Assembly (NCBI RefSeq): GCF_900114705.1
Contig: NZ_FOTW01000006.1
Location: 310,001 to 374,000 of the forward strand
From: Rugamonas rubra
GTDB taxonomy: Bacteria; Pseudomonadota; Gammaproteobacteria; Burkholderiales; Burkholderiaceae_D
DNA length: 64,000 nt
Direction: 5' to 3'
Below the pieces are notes generated by a model. That model searched no databases. It saw only the letters and a list, made by a program, of their open reading frames with translations, and was not told the origin of the DNA. Of this stretch, positions 28,227 through 42,572 are shown one piece after another. A program made the position numbers and the translations under genes. Positions within the stretch are counted from its first letter, which is position 1, and every line of letters starts with the position of its first letter.

Positions 28227-28304
28227 TCGAAATCATAGCGCAATTTTTCACGCCTGGCACATCGGAAACAAAAAATTTGGGACGCCAAGGCGCCGGGCAT
28301 GCCG

Positions 28305-28377
28305 GCAAACCCCAGCGGCAAAGAGCCAGGGGCTGACCCTAGGGTCTGACCCTAGGGTTGCGCCGCTGGGGTTTGCA
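28305..28377. repeat. Dispersed palindromic repeat, copy 5 (long hairpin form)
   Basis: Perfect 15-base outer arms, GCAAACCCCAGCGGC (28305-28319) and GCCGCTGGGGTTTGC (28363-28377), enclose the core 13-mers at 28329-28354 (the first arm of the core diverged to AGGGGCTGACCCT). It lies in the 331-base gap between the divergent rbsB and dctB genes, beyond the ribose promoter. Confidence 0.9.
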
Positions 28378-28489
28378 AGCGTCCCGCCCATCCATAAATG
28401 AACCAACACCAAACGCCGCCCCCTCCCAAACCGCCCTGTCCCATGTTGCCCACGTGCAGTAGAATCCCCCTTGCTGACCGTGGAAGCCT

Positions 28490-30275
28490 ATGCGCGCTAA
28501 AAAATCACTGCTGATATTGCTGGGCCTGCTGTTGGCGGGCGGCCTGATCGCGGCCGCCGGCCTGCTCGGCGCGCAGCGCGCCCGCGCCGAGCTGATGGCC
28601 CAGGGCCAGCGCCAGCTGCAGCTTATGGCGCCGGACCTGCAGTCGGTGCTGCAAAAATTCGAAACCCTGCCCTTCGTGCTGGGCTTCCAGCCCGACCTGA
28701 TCGAGGCGCTGGCCCACCCCATCGACGCGCGCGCCATCGCCCGGCTCAACAGCACGCTGCAAACCATCCAGCAGCAGGCCAAGGTGGGCGCCATCTACGT
28801 GATGGACCGCGACGGCATGACCCTGGGCGCCAGCAACTGGGACCAGCCGCTCGGCTTCGTCGGCAAGAACTTCTCCTACCGTCCCTACTTCCACACCGCG
28901 CTGCGCGGCAAGGCCGGCCTGTTCTACGGCATCGGCACCAGCACCAGCGAGGCCGGCTACTTCATCGCCCAGCCGGTCTACCGCGACGGCAGCAAGCGCG
29001 GCGCCGTCGCCGGCGTGGTGGCCGTCAAAATCAGCCTGGCCGAGTTCGAACGTACCTGGCGCAGCAGCGACGACCCCATCGTGCTGGCCGACAGCCGCGG
29101 CGTCATCTTCCTCAGCAACCGGCCGGACTGGATCTACCACAGCCTGGGCAAGCTCGACGCCGCCGCCGAGCGCGAGCTGGCCAGCACCCAGCAGTACATG
29201 GGCCAAACCGTGCGTCCGCTGGCCGGCCACTCGCCCTACTTCGTCACCCAGCCGGTGGGCCAGCTGGGCTGGCAGTTGATGCTGTTCCCCGGCCAGGCGC
29301 GGGTGCTGCGAGTCGGCCTGTTGTGGGCGCTGGCGGCGGCGCTGCTGCTGGTGTGCGCCGCCGTGTCCAGCTGGGCGCTGTACCAACGCCGCCGCCGCTT
29401 GGAGGAGGGACTGGCCTCGCGCGTGGCACTGCAGCGCGCCGCGCTGGAGCTGGACGACAAGATCGTCGAACGCACGCAGCAGCTGCGCCTGACCAACCAG
29501 AACCTCGAACACAAGTACACCAAGCTGCAGGAGGCCGAACACCTGCTGCGCTCGACGCAGGACCAGATGGTCCAAGCCGGCAAGCTGGCCATGCTGGGGC
29601 AAATGGCGGCTGGCGTCACCCACGAGTTGAACCAGCCGCTGGCGGCCATCCGCGCCTTCGCCGACAACGCCCGCACCTATCTGGAGCGCGACCAGCCGGC
29701 GCAGGCCAGCGCCAACCTGGGCCACATCGCCGCCGCCAGCGCGCGCATGGGCGCCATCATCAGCCAATTGAAGGGCTTCGCCCGCAAGGACGAGACCATC
29801 GCGCCGGTCGACCTGGCCGCCTCGATCCGCGCCTCGACTTTTTTGCTCGACAGCGAATTCCGCCGCCACGACGTGGCGCTGACGTTCGAGGCCACGGCCG
29901 ACGCCTTGCAGCGGCCGCTGCAGGTGACCGGCAACACGGTGCGCATCGAGCAGGTGCTCATCAACCTGCTGCGCAACGCGCTCGACGCCGTCGAGGATGC
30001 CGCCGAGCGGCGCGTCGCCATCACCTTGGCGCGCGACGGCGACGAGGCCTTGGTCTGCATCAGCGACAGCGGCGCCGGCATCCCCGAGCAGGTGGCGGCG
30101 CACCTGTTCGAACCCTTCTTCACCACCAAGCCGTCGGGCAAGGGGCTAGGCCTGGGCCTGGCGATCTCCTCGTCCATCGTGCAGGCCATGAACGGCCGGC
30201 TCAGCGCGCACAACCCGGCCGGCGGCGGCGCCCGCTTCGAGCTGCGCCTGCCGCTCTCACACCAAGGAGTCATCG

Positions 30276-30295
<20 letters not shown>
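28490..30295 (+). CDS. dctB: DctB-like sensor histidine kinase
   Basis: 601 residues. A membrane segment at about 6-27, a periplasmic double-Cache sensor with SNWDQPLGFVGKNFSYRPYFHTAL (the dicarboxylate-pocket region of DctB proteins), a second span at about 273-296, a coiled coil to about 355, HisKA with His378 (GVTHELNQPLAAIRAF), and a HATPase (NLLRNALDAVED, GKGLGLGLAIS). It should sense C4-dicarboxylates and phosphorylate the downstream regulator. No dctA or TRAP genes are in the window. It overlaps the regulator gene by 20 bases. Confidence 0.9.
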
Positions 30296-31648
<1,353 letters not shown>

Positions 31649-31652
<4 letters not shown>

Positions 31653-33874
31653 GCGAAGCAGACCCGCGCATGGACGACGCAAGGAGCCCGGCCGCGCCCG
31701 AGCTGATCGACAGCGCACAATTCGCCGCCCTCAGCCTGCGCGCCATCGCGGCGTGGCAGGCCAGGGAGCTGGCCGATCCGCAAGCGCCGCCTTTCGTGGC
31801 GGGCATCCCGTCGCTGCAACGCGGCGCCGTGTGGGACGCCGGCCAGGTCGAGCTGCTGTGGGACTCCATGATGCGCGGCTTCCCGGTCGGCTCGCTGGTG
31901 CTGTGCCGGACCCTGCCCTCGCAGTCGTCGCGCCGGCATACCCGCGACAGCGGCTGGCGCGGCGAGGAGATCGGCTACCACCTGCTCGACGGCCAGCAAC
32001 GCTGCAACGCCATCGCCCTCGGCTTCCTCGATCCGCTCGACGCCAAGCTCGCCGAGGCCGACCTGCCGGCCACCTTGTGGCTGGACCTGGCCGACACCGA
32101 GCGCAAGGCCGGCAGCACCCGCCAGTTCCTGTTCCGCGTGCTGAGCAAGGCCCACCCCTGGGGCTACAAGAGCAACGACAGCGCCGACACGCTCGGCGTC
32201 GACGCCATCCGCAAAGCCTGCGCCAAGCTCGCCTGCGCACCGGGACAAAGGCCGCAGCTCAAACACGCCTGGCCGACGCAATGCGAGCTCGCCGTTCCGC
32301 TGGCCTGGATACTGCACCCGCTGCTGCTGCGCCAAATGCGCGGCGACTCGCTGTGGCGGGAACTGGCGCGGCGCTGCCGCCAGCATGCCGACCTGCCTTG
32401 GGCGGTGTCGGTGGCCGACGCCATCGACAAGCGGAGCGTGGACCTGGCGCCGTTGGACCAGGCGCTGGAGAACCTGCGGGCCAGCCGCGTCATCGCGCTC
32501 AAGGTGCAGCCCGAGGTGCTGGCCGACGGCACCGTCCAGACCTCCGGCCCGGCCGGCGACGAGACGGGCGGCATCGCCGCCGTCGAGCAGCTGTTTCAAC
32601 GATTAAACAGCGCCGGCACCGTGCTGCGCGGCGAGGAGCTGGCCTTCTCCATGATCAAGGCGTATTGGCCGCGCATCGAGGAATCCTTCGACGCCATCCG
32701 CGACCGGCACCAGCGCAAGCAGCAGCCAATGCCGGGCTCCCACCTGGCGTCGCTGGCCGTCCGCGCCGCGCTGATGAACGCCAAGCCGGACATGGCCAAG
32801 CTGCCCGCGCCGCTCTCGATCAGCCGCATCCGCGCGCTGTCGAGCGCGGCCGACGAACGCGACCAGCTGCTGAACTACCTCGGCATCGCCAACGAGCAGG
32901 CCGGCGGCGACGACTACCGCAGCGCGCCGCTGCATGGCGACCTCGCACAAGTCGACCACTGGCTGTTGTACCGCCCCGAGCAAGACGGCGACTGCGGCCT
33001 GCCGCCGGTGCTGCGCACCAGCATGGCGCGGCGCACGCCGGAGCTGTTCCTCCTGCTGCTGTATTTCGCCCAGTGCGCGCGCCGGCAGGCGCTCACGCCC
33101 GAGCAAAGCGAGTCCTTGCGGCCGTCGATACTCGGCCTGGCCACGGCGTTGTGCTGGTTCAGCGACAACCCGGCGAACGCGGTCGACAAACTGTTCGGCC
33201 AGCGCTTCGCCGGCCGGACGCTGTCGCCCTCCTGCTTCCAACATGCGCTGCGCGACTGCAAACTGGGCTTCGGTCTGCGTTCGCCGGCGCAGCTGGCGGC
33301 CTGCGTTCCCGAGGCGCAGGCCGCCGACCTGCAGCACAAGCCGCGCTGGACCCTGCGCCACGTCGCCGTCGAGCGCCACGCCGACGCCGAGGCGCGCGAG
33401 CGCGACGACTGGCCCTTCATCGAACGCGCCCTGAAGGACCGCAATTTGCTGCTGTACGCGCAGCGCGCCTTCCTCGCCCAGCGCTTTCCCGACTACGACC
33501 CGGCCAACGCCGACACCTGGAAGCAATCGAACCGGCCGTGGGACTTCGACCACATCCTGCCGTCCGCCACGCTGTACTACACCAAGGCCAACGCCAGCAC
33601 CTCCCTGTTCCGCGAGTGGCTCAACAGCACCGGCAACCTGCGCGCCTGGCCGATGGAGGAGAACCGCAGCAAGGCCGACGCGTTGGGCACGATCGCACCG
33701 GCCGATCTGGCGCCCAGCCTCCTGAACGAGGACCAGCATCGAGCCTACGAAGTCGCCCGCGCCGACGTCAACCAGCCCGAGCTGGCCCTGCGCTTCGCCG
33801 CTACGGCCCGCGCCCGCTCGATACGCATCTACGCCGAGTGGTTCGATCGATTGGGCATCGACCAGTTGCTATAG
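31649..33874 (+). CDS. DUF262/DUF1524 protein (GmrSD-like nuclease family)
   Basis: 741 residues. The N-terminal half is DUF262 (ParB/Srx-like): SLQRGAVWDAGQVELLWDSMMRGFPVGSL and the hallmark DGQQR at 114-118. The C-terminus fits DUF1524, an HNH-type nuclease: WDFDHILPS (His635), STGNLRAW (Asn663), ENRSKAD (Asn672). The pair occurs in GmrSD type IV restriction enzymes and other defence proteins; no substrate can be read from sequence. The middle is long and partly unrecognised. The ATG overlaps the dctD stop by 4 bases, so translation is coupled to a two-component regulator, an unexpected neighbour. GC content matches its surroundings. Confidence 0.8.
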
Positions 33875-33902
33875 CCTTAGCCACTCTCCGTCGATTCAAT
33901 TT

Positions 33903-33974
33903 AGTATGAAAACTACATAAATTGAATTACCATATACCGCACAATTACGGGCTTACAACATAAATTTGTAACCC
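33903..33974 (+). promoter_or_regulatory. Candidate operators upstream of pullulanase
   Basis: AGTATGAAAACTACA (33903-33917) keeps one perfect half (ACTACA) and the outer GTA of the TGTAGT-N3-ACTACA pattern. Further on, TTACAA-N7-TTGTAA (33953-33971), extended by flanking GGG and CCC, forms a second dyad in the AT-rich leader. Both lie between the DUF262 stop and the pullulanase start. Confidence 0.5.
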
Positions 33975-34007
33975 GACTACTAAGAAACCGGTAATGGAGA
34001 CAAATTT

Positions 34008-36758
34008 ATGAGTGGCAACGAATATGCGGTTTGGAAGCGCGCGCTGGCGCTGTCGCTGGGCGGCACGCTGGCAATCGGTGGCACGACCGCGCACGCCGCC
34101 AGCGCACCCGGCCTGGACAGCTGCACCGCCCCCTTCGCCACCGTGCTGCGGGCCAGCAGCGCCAGCGACGCGCGCGGCTACTGGCTCAACCGCCAACTGA
34201 TACGCTGGCCCGGCGCCGACGCCGCCGGCAGCTTCAAACTCTACTACTCGGCCACGGGTCAGCTCAAGGCCACGGCCGGCGCGCCAGTCAGCGGCGCCGA
34301 CGGCGCGCTGGCGCTGAGCGCCTTCAACGGCGCCCTGCCCGCCGACGTCGCGCAACGCTTCAAGTTCGTCGGCAGCGGCCCGACCTTGTCCCTGCCGGCC
34401 GAAGCGCTGGCCGTCCTTGGCGCGCTGCACAAACAGCAGCTGCTGCTGGTGCTGGAGGCGGCCGACGGCAACGTGCTTGACGCCACCTCGCTGCAAAGCG
34501 CCGGCGCGCTCGACGACCTGTACGCGGCCGCCGCCAACGCCACCGACCTCGGCGTCAGCGTCGGCAAGGCCGGCACCGCCTTCAAGCTGTGGGCACCCAC
34601 CGCGCAGCAAGTCGCCGTCTGCACCTACGACAGCGGTTCCGGCAAGGCCGCCGCCATCACGCCGATGCAGTTCGACGCCGCCAGCGGCATCTGGTCGACC
34701 GCCACCGGCGCCGACCTGTCCGGCCACTACTACCAGTACGTCGTCGACGTCTTCGCCCGCAACAGCGGGGTGGTGCGCAACTTGGTCACCGACCCGTACT
34801 CCATCAGCCTGACCACCGACTCCAAGCGCAGCTACATCGCCGACCTCGGCTCGGCCAAGCTCAAGCCCGCCGGCTGGGATAAGACGCCGCTGCCGCGCAA
34901 GGTCGCCGCCCAGCCCGACATGACCGTCTACGAGCTGCACGTGCGCGACTTCTCGATCAACGACAGCACGGTCAGCGCGGCGCATCGCGGCAAGTACGCC
35001 GCCTTCACCGAGGCCGGCTCGAACGGCATGAAGCACCTGGCCGCGCTGAGCCGCGCCGGCATGACCGACATCCACCTGCTGCCCGTCTACGACATCGGCA
35101 GCGTGCCCGAACAAGGCTGCGTGACGCCGGCGCCGAGCGGCGCCGCCGACAGCGACGCCCAGCAGGCGCTGGTGGCCGCCAGCCAGGCGCGCGACTGCTA
35201 CAACTGGGGCTACGACCCCTACCACTACAGCGCGCCCGAGGGCAGCTACGCCAGCGACCCGGCCGACGGCGCCCGCCGCATCGTCGAGTTCCGCCAGATG
35301 GTGCAGGCGCTGCACCGCACCGGCCTGCGGGTCGGCATGGACGTGGTCTACAACCACACCTACATCGCCGGCCAGAACGAGAAGTCGGTGCTCGACCGCG
35401 TCGTGCCCGGCTACTACCACCGCCTCAACGCCAAGGGCGAGATCGAGCGTTCGACCTGCTGCGACAACACCGCCACAGAGCACCGCATGATGGGCAAGCT
35501 GATGATCGACTCGGCGGCGCTGTGGGCCAAGCAGTACAAGATCGACTCCTTCCGCTTCGACCTGATGGGCCACCAGCCGCGCGCCGCCATGGAGCAGTTG
35601 CAGGCGCGTGTGGACCGCGACAGCGGCCGCCACGTCAACCTGATCGGCGAGGGCTGGAACTTCGGCGAGGTGGCCGACGGCGCCCGCTTCGTGCAGGCCT
35701 CGCAGTTGTCGCTCAACGGCAGCGGCATCGGCACCTTCAGCGACCGCGCGCGCGACTTCGTGCGTGGCGGCGGCGCCGGCGACTCCGGCACGGAGCTGTT
35801 CAGCAAGCAGGGCTACATCAACGGCCTGGTCTACGCGCCCAACGCCTACGCCGGCCAGCGTCCGGCCGGCGAGCTGCTGCACGCCGCCGACATGGTGCGC
35901 GCCGGCCTGGCCGGTTCGCTGCGCGGCTACACTATGACCACCGCCGACGGCGCCAGCAAGGCGCTGCGGGACATCGACTACGGCGGCCAGCCGACCGGCT
36001 ACGCCAGCGAGCCGGGCGAGGTGGTCAACTACGTCGAGAACCACGACAACCAGACCCTGTTCGACATCAACGTCTTCAAGCTGCCGCCGGCCACCAGCGG
36101 CGCCGAGCGCGCCCGCGTGCAGATGCTGGCCGCCGCCATCAACGCCTTCAGCCAGGGCGTGGCCTACTTCCACGCCGGCTTCGACATCCTGCGTTCCAAG
36201 TCGCTCGACCGCAACAGCTTCGAGTCGGGCGACTGGTTCAACCGGCTCGACTGGAGCTACCGCGACAACTACTACGGCGTCGGCCTGCCGCCGGCCGCCG
36301 ACAACGGCAAGGACTACGCGCTGCTGCGCCCGCTGCTGGCCAACGCCGCCATCAAGCCGGCGCCGGCCGACATCGCCTTCGCCCGCGACGCCTTCCGCGA
36401 CCTGCTGGCGATCCGCTCCAGCAGCACCCTGTTCCGCCTGCGCAGCGCGGCCGACGTGCAGCGCCGCCTGAGCTTCTCCAACACCGGGCCGCAGCAGGTG
36501 CCGACGGTGATCGTCGCCCACCTCGACGGCGTGGGCTATCCGGGCGCGCGCTACAAAGGCATCACCTACCTGATCAACGTCGGCCTGGACGAGCAGCGCA
36601 TCAGCGTGCCGGCGCAGGCGCACAAGGGCTGGCGCCTGCATCCGGTGCACAGCCGCACCGGCGCCGCCGATCCGCGTCCGGCGCAGTCGGCGCGCTACGA
36701 CGCGGCCAGCGGCAGCTTCACCGTGCCGGCCCGCAGCGCTGTTGTTTTTGTGGATTAA
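34008..36758 (+). CDS. pulA: Secreted pullulanase-type alpha-1,6-glucosidase
   Basis: 916 residues with a signal peptide (cut near THAASA, about residue 32). A carbohydrate-binding/N-terminal part (residues 35-190) is followed by a CBM48-like module ([16 protein letters not shown]) and the GH13 barrel with the pullulanase signature [10 protein letters not shown]. Nucleophile Asp518 (FRFDLMGH), acid/base Glu548 ([10 protein letters not shown]) and VENHDNQT are intact. It debranches pullulan, amylopectin or glycogen in the periplasm or outside. GGAG precedes the ATG. Downstream, a PKD lipoprotein gene begins 72 bases after its stop. Confidence 0.93.
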   Translation: MSGNEYAVWKRALALSLGGTLAIGGTTAHAASAPGLDSCTAPFATVLRASSASDARGYWLNRQLIRWPGADAAGSFKLYYSATGQLKATAGAPVSGADGALALSAFNGALPADVAQRFKFVGSGPTLSLPAEALAVLGALHKQQLLLVLEAADGNVLDATSLQSAGALDDLYAAAANATDLGVSVGKAGTAFKLWAPTAQQVAVCTYDSGSGKAAAITPMQFDAASGIWSTATGADLSGHYYQYVVDVFARNSGVVRNLVTDPYSISLTTDSKRSYIADLGSAKLKPAGWDKTPLPRKVAAQPDMTVYELHVRDFSINDSTVSAAHRGKYAAFTEAGSNGMKHLAALSRAGMTDIHLLPVYDIGSVPEQGCVTPAPSGAADSDAQQALVAASQARDCYNWGYDPYHYSAPEGSYASDPADGARRIVEFRQMVQALHRTGLRVGMDVVYNHTYIAGQNEKSVLDRVVPGYYHRLNAKGEIERSTCCDNTATEHRMMGKLMIDSAALWAKQYKIDSFRFDLMGHQPRAAMEQLQARVDRDSGRHVNLIGEGWNFGEVADGARFVQASQLSLNGSGIGTFSDRARDFVRGGGAGDSGTELFSKQGYINGLVYAPNAYAGQRPAGELLHAADMVRAGLAGSLRGYTMTTADGASKALRDIDYGGQPTGYASEPGEVVNYVENHDNQTLFDINVFKLPPATSGAERARVQMLAAAINAFSQGVAYFHAGFDILRSKSLDRNSFESGDWFNRLDWSYRDNYYGVGLPPAADNGKDYALLRPLLANAAIKPAPADIAFARDAFRDLLAIRSSSTLFRLRSAADVQRRLSFSNTGPQQVPTVIVAHLDGVGYPGARYKGITYLINVGLDEQRISVPAQAHKGWRLHPVHSRTGAADPRPAQSARYDAASGSFTVPARSAVVFVD

Positions 36759-36830
36759 TTGGCAAGATTAGAGGGCGTCCTCGGGAAGCTGTCCGCTACA
36801 CTGGGCAGCTCTTTTCCGCAAAGGACAGCA

Positions 36831-37505
36831 ATGACATCTCCCGCAGCTTGGCTGGCCCTGCCGGCAATCGCGCTGGCACTGGCCGCCTGTGGCGGCGGCG
36901 AGTATCAGCCGCCCGTCAACGCCGCGCCGGTGGCCAAGGTCGGCCCTGCGCAGACCCTGGACGCCGGCAGCAAGGTGACACTGGACGGCAGCGGCACCGA
37001 CCCCGAATCGGACCTGATCAACTACGTCTGGACGCTGGTCAAGCCGGCCGGCAGCAACGCCACGCTGCTCAATCCCAAGGTGACCAATCCGGTCTTCATC
37101 GTCGATGTCGCCGGCAGCTACACGGCCACGCTGGTGGTCGACGACGGTAAGCTCTACAGCGCGCCGCAGACCATCAACCTCACCGTCGTGGTGCCGGCGG
37201 TGAGCTTCGCCAAACTGTGGGACGGCGACCAGTGCAGCAGCCGGCGCCGCGTGGTGGTCATCGACCAGCGCCTGGTCTACACCGAGAGCCATTCGAACAG
37301 CTGTTCGGACTCCGACAGCTACGGCTTGTACGACAGCACGTTGGCGGTGCGCCTGTGCACGGCCGGCGGCGTCTCCGGCGCGCTTTCCTGTACCAACAAC
37401 ACGGCGCTGGAGATGATGAAGACCATCCTGGCCAATCCGGCCAAGGCCGATCTGGGGCTGGGTGGCGGCCACACCGTTCAGCAGACTTACGCGGTCGGAT
37501 TCTGA
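36831..37505 (+). CDS. PKD-domain lipoprotein, unknown function
   Basis: 224 residues. The lipobox LALAAC at about residues 16-21 predicts a lipid-anchored protein. A PKD/cadherin-like beta-sandwich follows (VGPAQTLDAGSKVTLDGSGTDPESDLINYVWTLVKPAGS ... GSYTATLVVDDG), then an unrecognised C-terminal domain of about 100 residues with four cysteines (DGDQCSS, NSCSDSDS, RLCTAGG, LSCTNN) that could form two disulfides. The ATG at 36831 has AAGGA before it; the frame upstream to 36759 lacks a signal. It follows pullulanase on the same strand, hinting at a role at the cell surface with glucans, which is inference. Confidence 0.8.
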   Translation: MTSPAAWLALPAIALALAACGGGEYQPPVNAAPVAKVGPAQTLDAGSKVTLDGSGTDPESDLINYVWTLVKPAGSNATLLNPKVTNPVFIVDVAGSYTATLVVDDGKLYSAPQTINLTVVVPAVSFAKLWDGDQCSSRRRVVVIDQRLVYTESHSNSCSDSDSYGLYDSTLAVRLCTAGGVSGALSCTNNTALEMMKTILANPAKADLGLGGGHTVQQTYAVGF

Positions 37506-37542
37506 TCGCGCCGGGATTTTCCGGATCCCAGTGGCGTAGAGC

Positions 37543-37568
37543 AGGGTCAGACCCTAGGGTCTGACCCT
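37543..37568. repeat. Dispersed palindromic repeat, copy 6
   Basis: AGGGTCAGACCCT (37543-37555) plus AGGGTCTGACCCT (37556-37568), identical to copies 2 and 4 in the core, between the convergent lipoprotein and amylase genes. Flanking GGCGTAGA and TTTACGCG extend the pairing imperfectly. Confidence 0.92.
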
Positions 37569-37596
37569 CAATTTACGCGATTCGCGGCACGGGCAT

Positions 37597-39303
37597 CTAC
37601 TGCCCGATCAGCACGATCGACGAGCCGGCCGGGAAGCGCGCCTTGCCGTGCTTGACCACGGCGCGCGCGCCGGAGTAGCCGTCGCGCACGCGCTGGCCGT
37701 CGGCGAACACGCCGCCGACATCGATGACGTGGGCCTCGCCCACCGGCAGGTCGAGCGCCACCACCACCTTGTCGCTGACACCGTTCCGCTCGTACGTGCG
37801 CTTGAACACGTAGGGTTGCGCCTGCAACTGCTGGTGCACGCCCGCGCCGACGGCCACGTGGGCCTGGCGGAACAAGCCCAGCTTGGCCCAGTGGCGCTGC
37901 ACGTCGGCGATGTGGTAGCCGTCGCGCGCGGCGTTGCGCGCCAGCTCGTCCCAGTTCATGTAGGAGCGCAGGCGCGCGTCGCCCAGCGCGTCGGCCACGT
38001 CGAGCCGGCGCGCCGTCTCGTCGCCGTAGTAGATCTGCGCGGCGCCGGGCGCCAGCAGCAGCTTGGTGGCGCTCTCGAAGGGCTTGCCGCGGGCGGCGTC
38101 GAAGGGCTGTTCGTCGTCGTGCGAAGACAGGTAGTTGAGCACCGAGCGGCCCTTGAGGGCGCCCTGCAACAGGCCCGAGTAATTGCTGAACAAGGTCTCG
38201 TAGTCCTGCCGCGCATCGTACTTCAGGCCGAAGTTGATCATGCTGTCGAAGCCGTTGTCGAAGTAGTTCACCTGCTGGCCGCCGTCGTAGGTGAACAGCG
38301 GGCCGCCGGCGATGTTGTAGCCGTAGGCCTCGGCCGTCATGAAGAAAGCCTGCGCGCCGGGCAGCTTGCCCGGATTGGCGCGCTTCCATTCCTCGTAGGC
38401 GGCGCTGGCCTCGGTCTTCAGCGCCTTCCAGCTGGCCGGCTCGACGTGCTTGACGGTGTCGGCGCGGAAGCCGTCGACGCCGTACTTGCGGATCCAGTCG
38501 GTGTGCCATTTGACTAGGTGGTAGCGCGGCGTGCGCGGGTGGCCGGTGCGGGCGAAGAAGGCGTCCAGCTCGGCCACCTCGCGCTCGTAGCGGCCCTCGG
38601 CCTTCCACTGCTCCACCAGCGCCGGCGGCAGCGCCACCGGCGTGTCGCTTTCGGTGCGCAGGTCGGGCAGGTTCTTCACCAGCGTGCATTCGACCGTCGT
38701 CGCCACGTCCTTGTAGCTGCATTGCGGCGCGGTGCGCACCCAGTCGGCCGGCCACGCCGGGTCCAGCCCGGTGACCGGGCCGGTCTGGTTCATCACCACG
38801 TCGAGCAGTACGCGGATGCCGTGGGCGTGGGCGCTGGCGACGAAGTCGCGCATGTCCTGCTCGGTGCCGAGGTTGGCGTCGACCTTGCTCCAGTCGCGCG
38901 CCCAGTAGCCGTGGAAGCCATAGGACAGGCCGGTGCCCTCGTCGGTGCCGGCGTGGATCTGCTCGACCGGCGGCGTCAGCCAGATGACGTTGACGCCGAG
39001 CCGGTCGAAGTAGCCGTCGCGGATCTTGGCCGTGATGCCGGCCAGGTCGCCGCCCATGTAGCCGCGCTGCGGCGCGGCGTCGGCGCGGCGGCCGTAGGCC
39101 AGGTCGTTGGCCGGGTTGGCATTGTTGAAGCGGTCGGTCAGCAGGAAGTAGACGGTGGCGCTCTCCCACAAAAATGGCTTGGCGGCGGCGCGCGCCGTGG
39201 GCGCCTGGACGGCGGCCTTGGCGGCGGCCGAGCTGGCGGCGGGCGCCAGGGTCGTGCCGGCCAAGGCCAGCGCCAATGTCATTGCAAGTGGGGTCTGCTT
39301 CAT
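37597..39303 (-). CDS. Periplasmic alpha-amylase, MalS-like GH13
   Basis: 568 residues with a signal peptide (hydrophobic MTLALALAGTTLAPAASSAAA). The barrel resembles MalS: YGFHGYWARDWSKVDANLG, KYGVDGFRADTVKHVE with nucleophile Asp282, acid/base Glu325 (FMTAEAYGYN), and SSHDDEQPF with Asp396. It would cut maltodextrins in the periplasm. It begins 27 bases after the pgm stop and likely shares its transcript. Two cysteine positions (APQCSYKD, VECTLVK) may form a disulfide, as expected outside the cytoplasm. Confidence 0.9.
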   Translation of the reverse strand: MKQTPLAMTLALALAGTTLAPAASSAAAKAAVQAPTARAAAKPFLWESATVYFLLTDRFNNANPANDLAYGRRADAAPQRGYMGGDLAGITAKIRDGYFDRLGVNVIWLTPPVEQIHAGTDEGTGLSYGFHGYWARDWSKVDANLGTEQDMRDFVASAHAHGIRVLLDVVMNQTGPVTGLDPAWPADWVRTAPQCSYKDVATTVECTLVKNLPDLRTESDTPVALPPALVEQWKAEGRYEREVAELDAFFARTGHPRTPRYHLVKWHTDWIRKYGVDGFRADTVKHVEPASWKALKTEASAAYEEWKRANPGKLPGAQAFFMTAEAYGYNIAGGPLFTYDGGQQVNYFDNGFDSMINFGLKYDARQDYETLFSNYSGLLQGALKGRSVLNYLSSHDDEQPFDAARGKPFESATKLLLAPGAAQIYYGDETARRLDVADALGDARLRSYMNWDELARNAARDGYHIADVQRHWAKLGLFRQAHVAVGAGVHQQLQAQPYVFKRTYERNGVSDKVVVALDLPVGEAHVIDVGGVFADGQRVRDGYSGARAVVKHGKARFPAGSSIVLIGQ

Positions 39304-39330
39304 GCGTCTGCTTCCTGTTGGTGGGGGGGG

Positions 39331-41073
<1,743 letters not shown>

Positions 41074-41169
41074 TCACAGGAGCAATACTAACCCATGCCG
41101 CACAAACGCCGGGGTCGGGACGCCGCGGCGGCGCGCAAATTGGCGAAAATTAGCCCAATTTGGCGCAGC

Positions 41170-42522
41170 TTAGGCGGCGGCCGGCACGGCCACGGCCTTC
41201 GCCGCCGGCGCGGCCTCGTCCTTGACCAACAGGGTCAACAGGCCGGCCAGCACCATGCACACGCCGCCCAGCACCAGGGTCATGACGGCGTGGCCGGCGA
41301 GGAAGTGCTTGGTGATGTAGCCGAGCAGGAAGCCGCTGGCGATCTGCGGGATGACGATGAAGAAGTTGAACACGCCCATGTAGTAGCCCATCCGGTTGGC
41401 CGGCAACGCGCCGGCCAGGATGGCATACGGCATAGTCAAAATGCTGGCCCAGGCGATGCCGACGCCGACCATCGGCAGGTACAGGTAGTTGATGTTGTGG
41501 ATCATGAAGATGCTGATCAGGCTCAGGCCGCCGACGATCAGGCAGCTCATGTGGACGAACTTGCGGCTGGTCATGCGCGCGAAGACCGGCAGCACGAAGG
41601 CGGCCAGCGCCGACACGCCGCCGTAGACGGCGAACATCACGCCAACGCGGTTGCCGGCCTCTTGGAAGGCGGCCGACTGCGCGTCGACGGTGCCGAACAC
41701 GTTGTCGGCGATGGCCGAGGTGGTGTAGATCCACATGGCGAACAGGGCGATCCAGGTGAAGAACTGCACCACCGCCAGTTGCACCATGGTCTTGGGCATT
41801 TTGCCGAAGCCGCCCAGGATCTCGCGCAGCGCGTGGCCCAGGCCCTTCGACTTGGCGCGCTCGGCCTCGAACACGGCCATGTTTTCCGGTGGCGCCTCCT
41901 GCGACGAGAACACCGTCCACATCACCGACAGCAGGAACACCGCGCCGCCGAAGTAGAAGGAGTAGCGCACCGTGTCGGGAATGGCGCCGTTGACGGGCAC
42001 ATTGCTCACACCCATGATGTCGGCGAAGAAGGTCGGCAGCAGCGAGGCGATCACGCCGCCGCAGCCGATGAAGAAGGTCTGCATGGCAAAACCGGCGGTC
42101 TGCTGCGAGGGGTCGAGCTTGTCGCCGACGAAGGCGCGGAACGGCTCCATCGAGACGTTGATCGCCGCGTCCATCATCCACAGCACGGCGACGGCCATCC
42201 ACAGCATGCTGGAGTTGGGCATCAGGAACAGCGCGATCGAGGCGAGGATGGCGCCGATGAAGAAGAAGGGTCGGCGGCGGCCCCAGAACGGGTGCCAGGT
42301 GTTGTCGCTCAGGTAGCCGATGATCGGTTGCACCAGCAGGCCGGTGACGGGCGCGGCCAGCCAGCACAGCGCCAGGTCGTCCTGGTTGGCGCCCAGGGTC
42401 GAGAAGATGCGGCTGGTGTTGGCGTTTTGCAGCGCGAAGCCGAATTGGATGCCGAAAAAGCCAAAGCTCATGTTCCAGAGCTGCCAAAACGACAGTCTGG
42501 GCTTGAAGGATGAAGGTTGCAT
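41170..42522 (-). CDS. Sugar:cation symporter of the MFS (maltose-type)
   Basis: 450 residues with twelve spans. The pattern FGFFGIQFGFALQNANTSRIFSTLG, LVQPIIGYLSDNTWHPFWGRRRPFFFIGA and AWASILTMPYAILAGALP fits the GPH/SLC45-like permeases found in maltose loci of Xanthomonas and Caulobacter. It likely imports maltose or maltodextrins through the inner membrane. It is divergent from the GH31 gene and upstream of pgm. A repeated Ala/Val-rich tail closes the protein. The short spacer before pgm holds an AAATTGG/CCAATTT dyad near 41137-41161 but no T-run. Confidence 0.87.
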   Translation of the reverse strand: MQPSSFKPRLSFWQLWNMSFGFFGIQFGFALQNANTSRIFSTLGANQDDLALCWLAAPVTGLLVQPIIGYLSDNTWHPFWGRRRPFFFIGAILASIALFLMPNSSMLWMAVAVLWMMDAAINVSMEPFRAFVGDKLDPSQQTAGFAMQTFFIGCGGVIASLLPTFFADIMGVSNVPVNGAIPDTVRYSFYFGGAVFLLSVMWTVFSSQEAPPENMAVFEAERAKSKGLGHALREILGGFGKMPKTMVQLAVVQFFTWIALFAMWIYTTSAIADNVFGTVDAQSAAFQEAGNRVGVMFAVYGGVSALAAFVLPVFARMTSRKFVHMSCLIVGGLSLISIFMIHNINYLYLPMVGVGIAWASILTMPYAILAGALPANRMGYYMGVFNFFIVIPQIASGFLLGYITKHFLAGHAVMTLVLGGVCMVLAGLLTLLVKDEAAPAAKAVAVPAAA

Positions 42523-42572
42523 GCCGCGTGTCCCCGATTAGGTGTCCGAACTTGGTGCCGGATTGAGCAAAA

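Noticed and set aside
41137..41161. AAATTGG/CCAATTT dyad as a terminator of the MFS permease gene
   Set aside because: There is no T-run on the minus strand after the stem, so termination is not supported.
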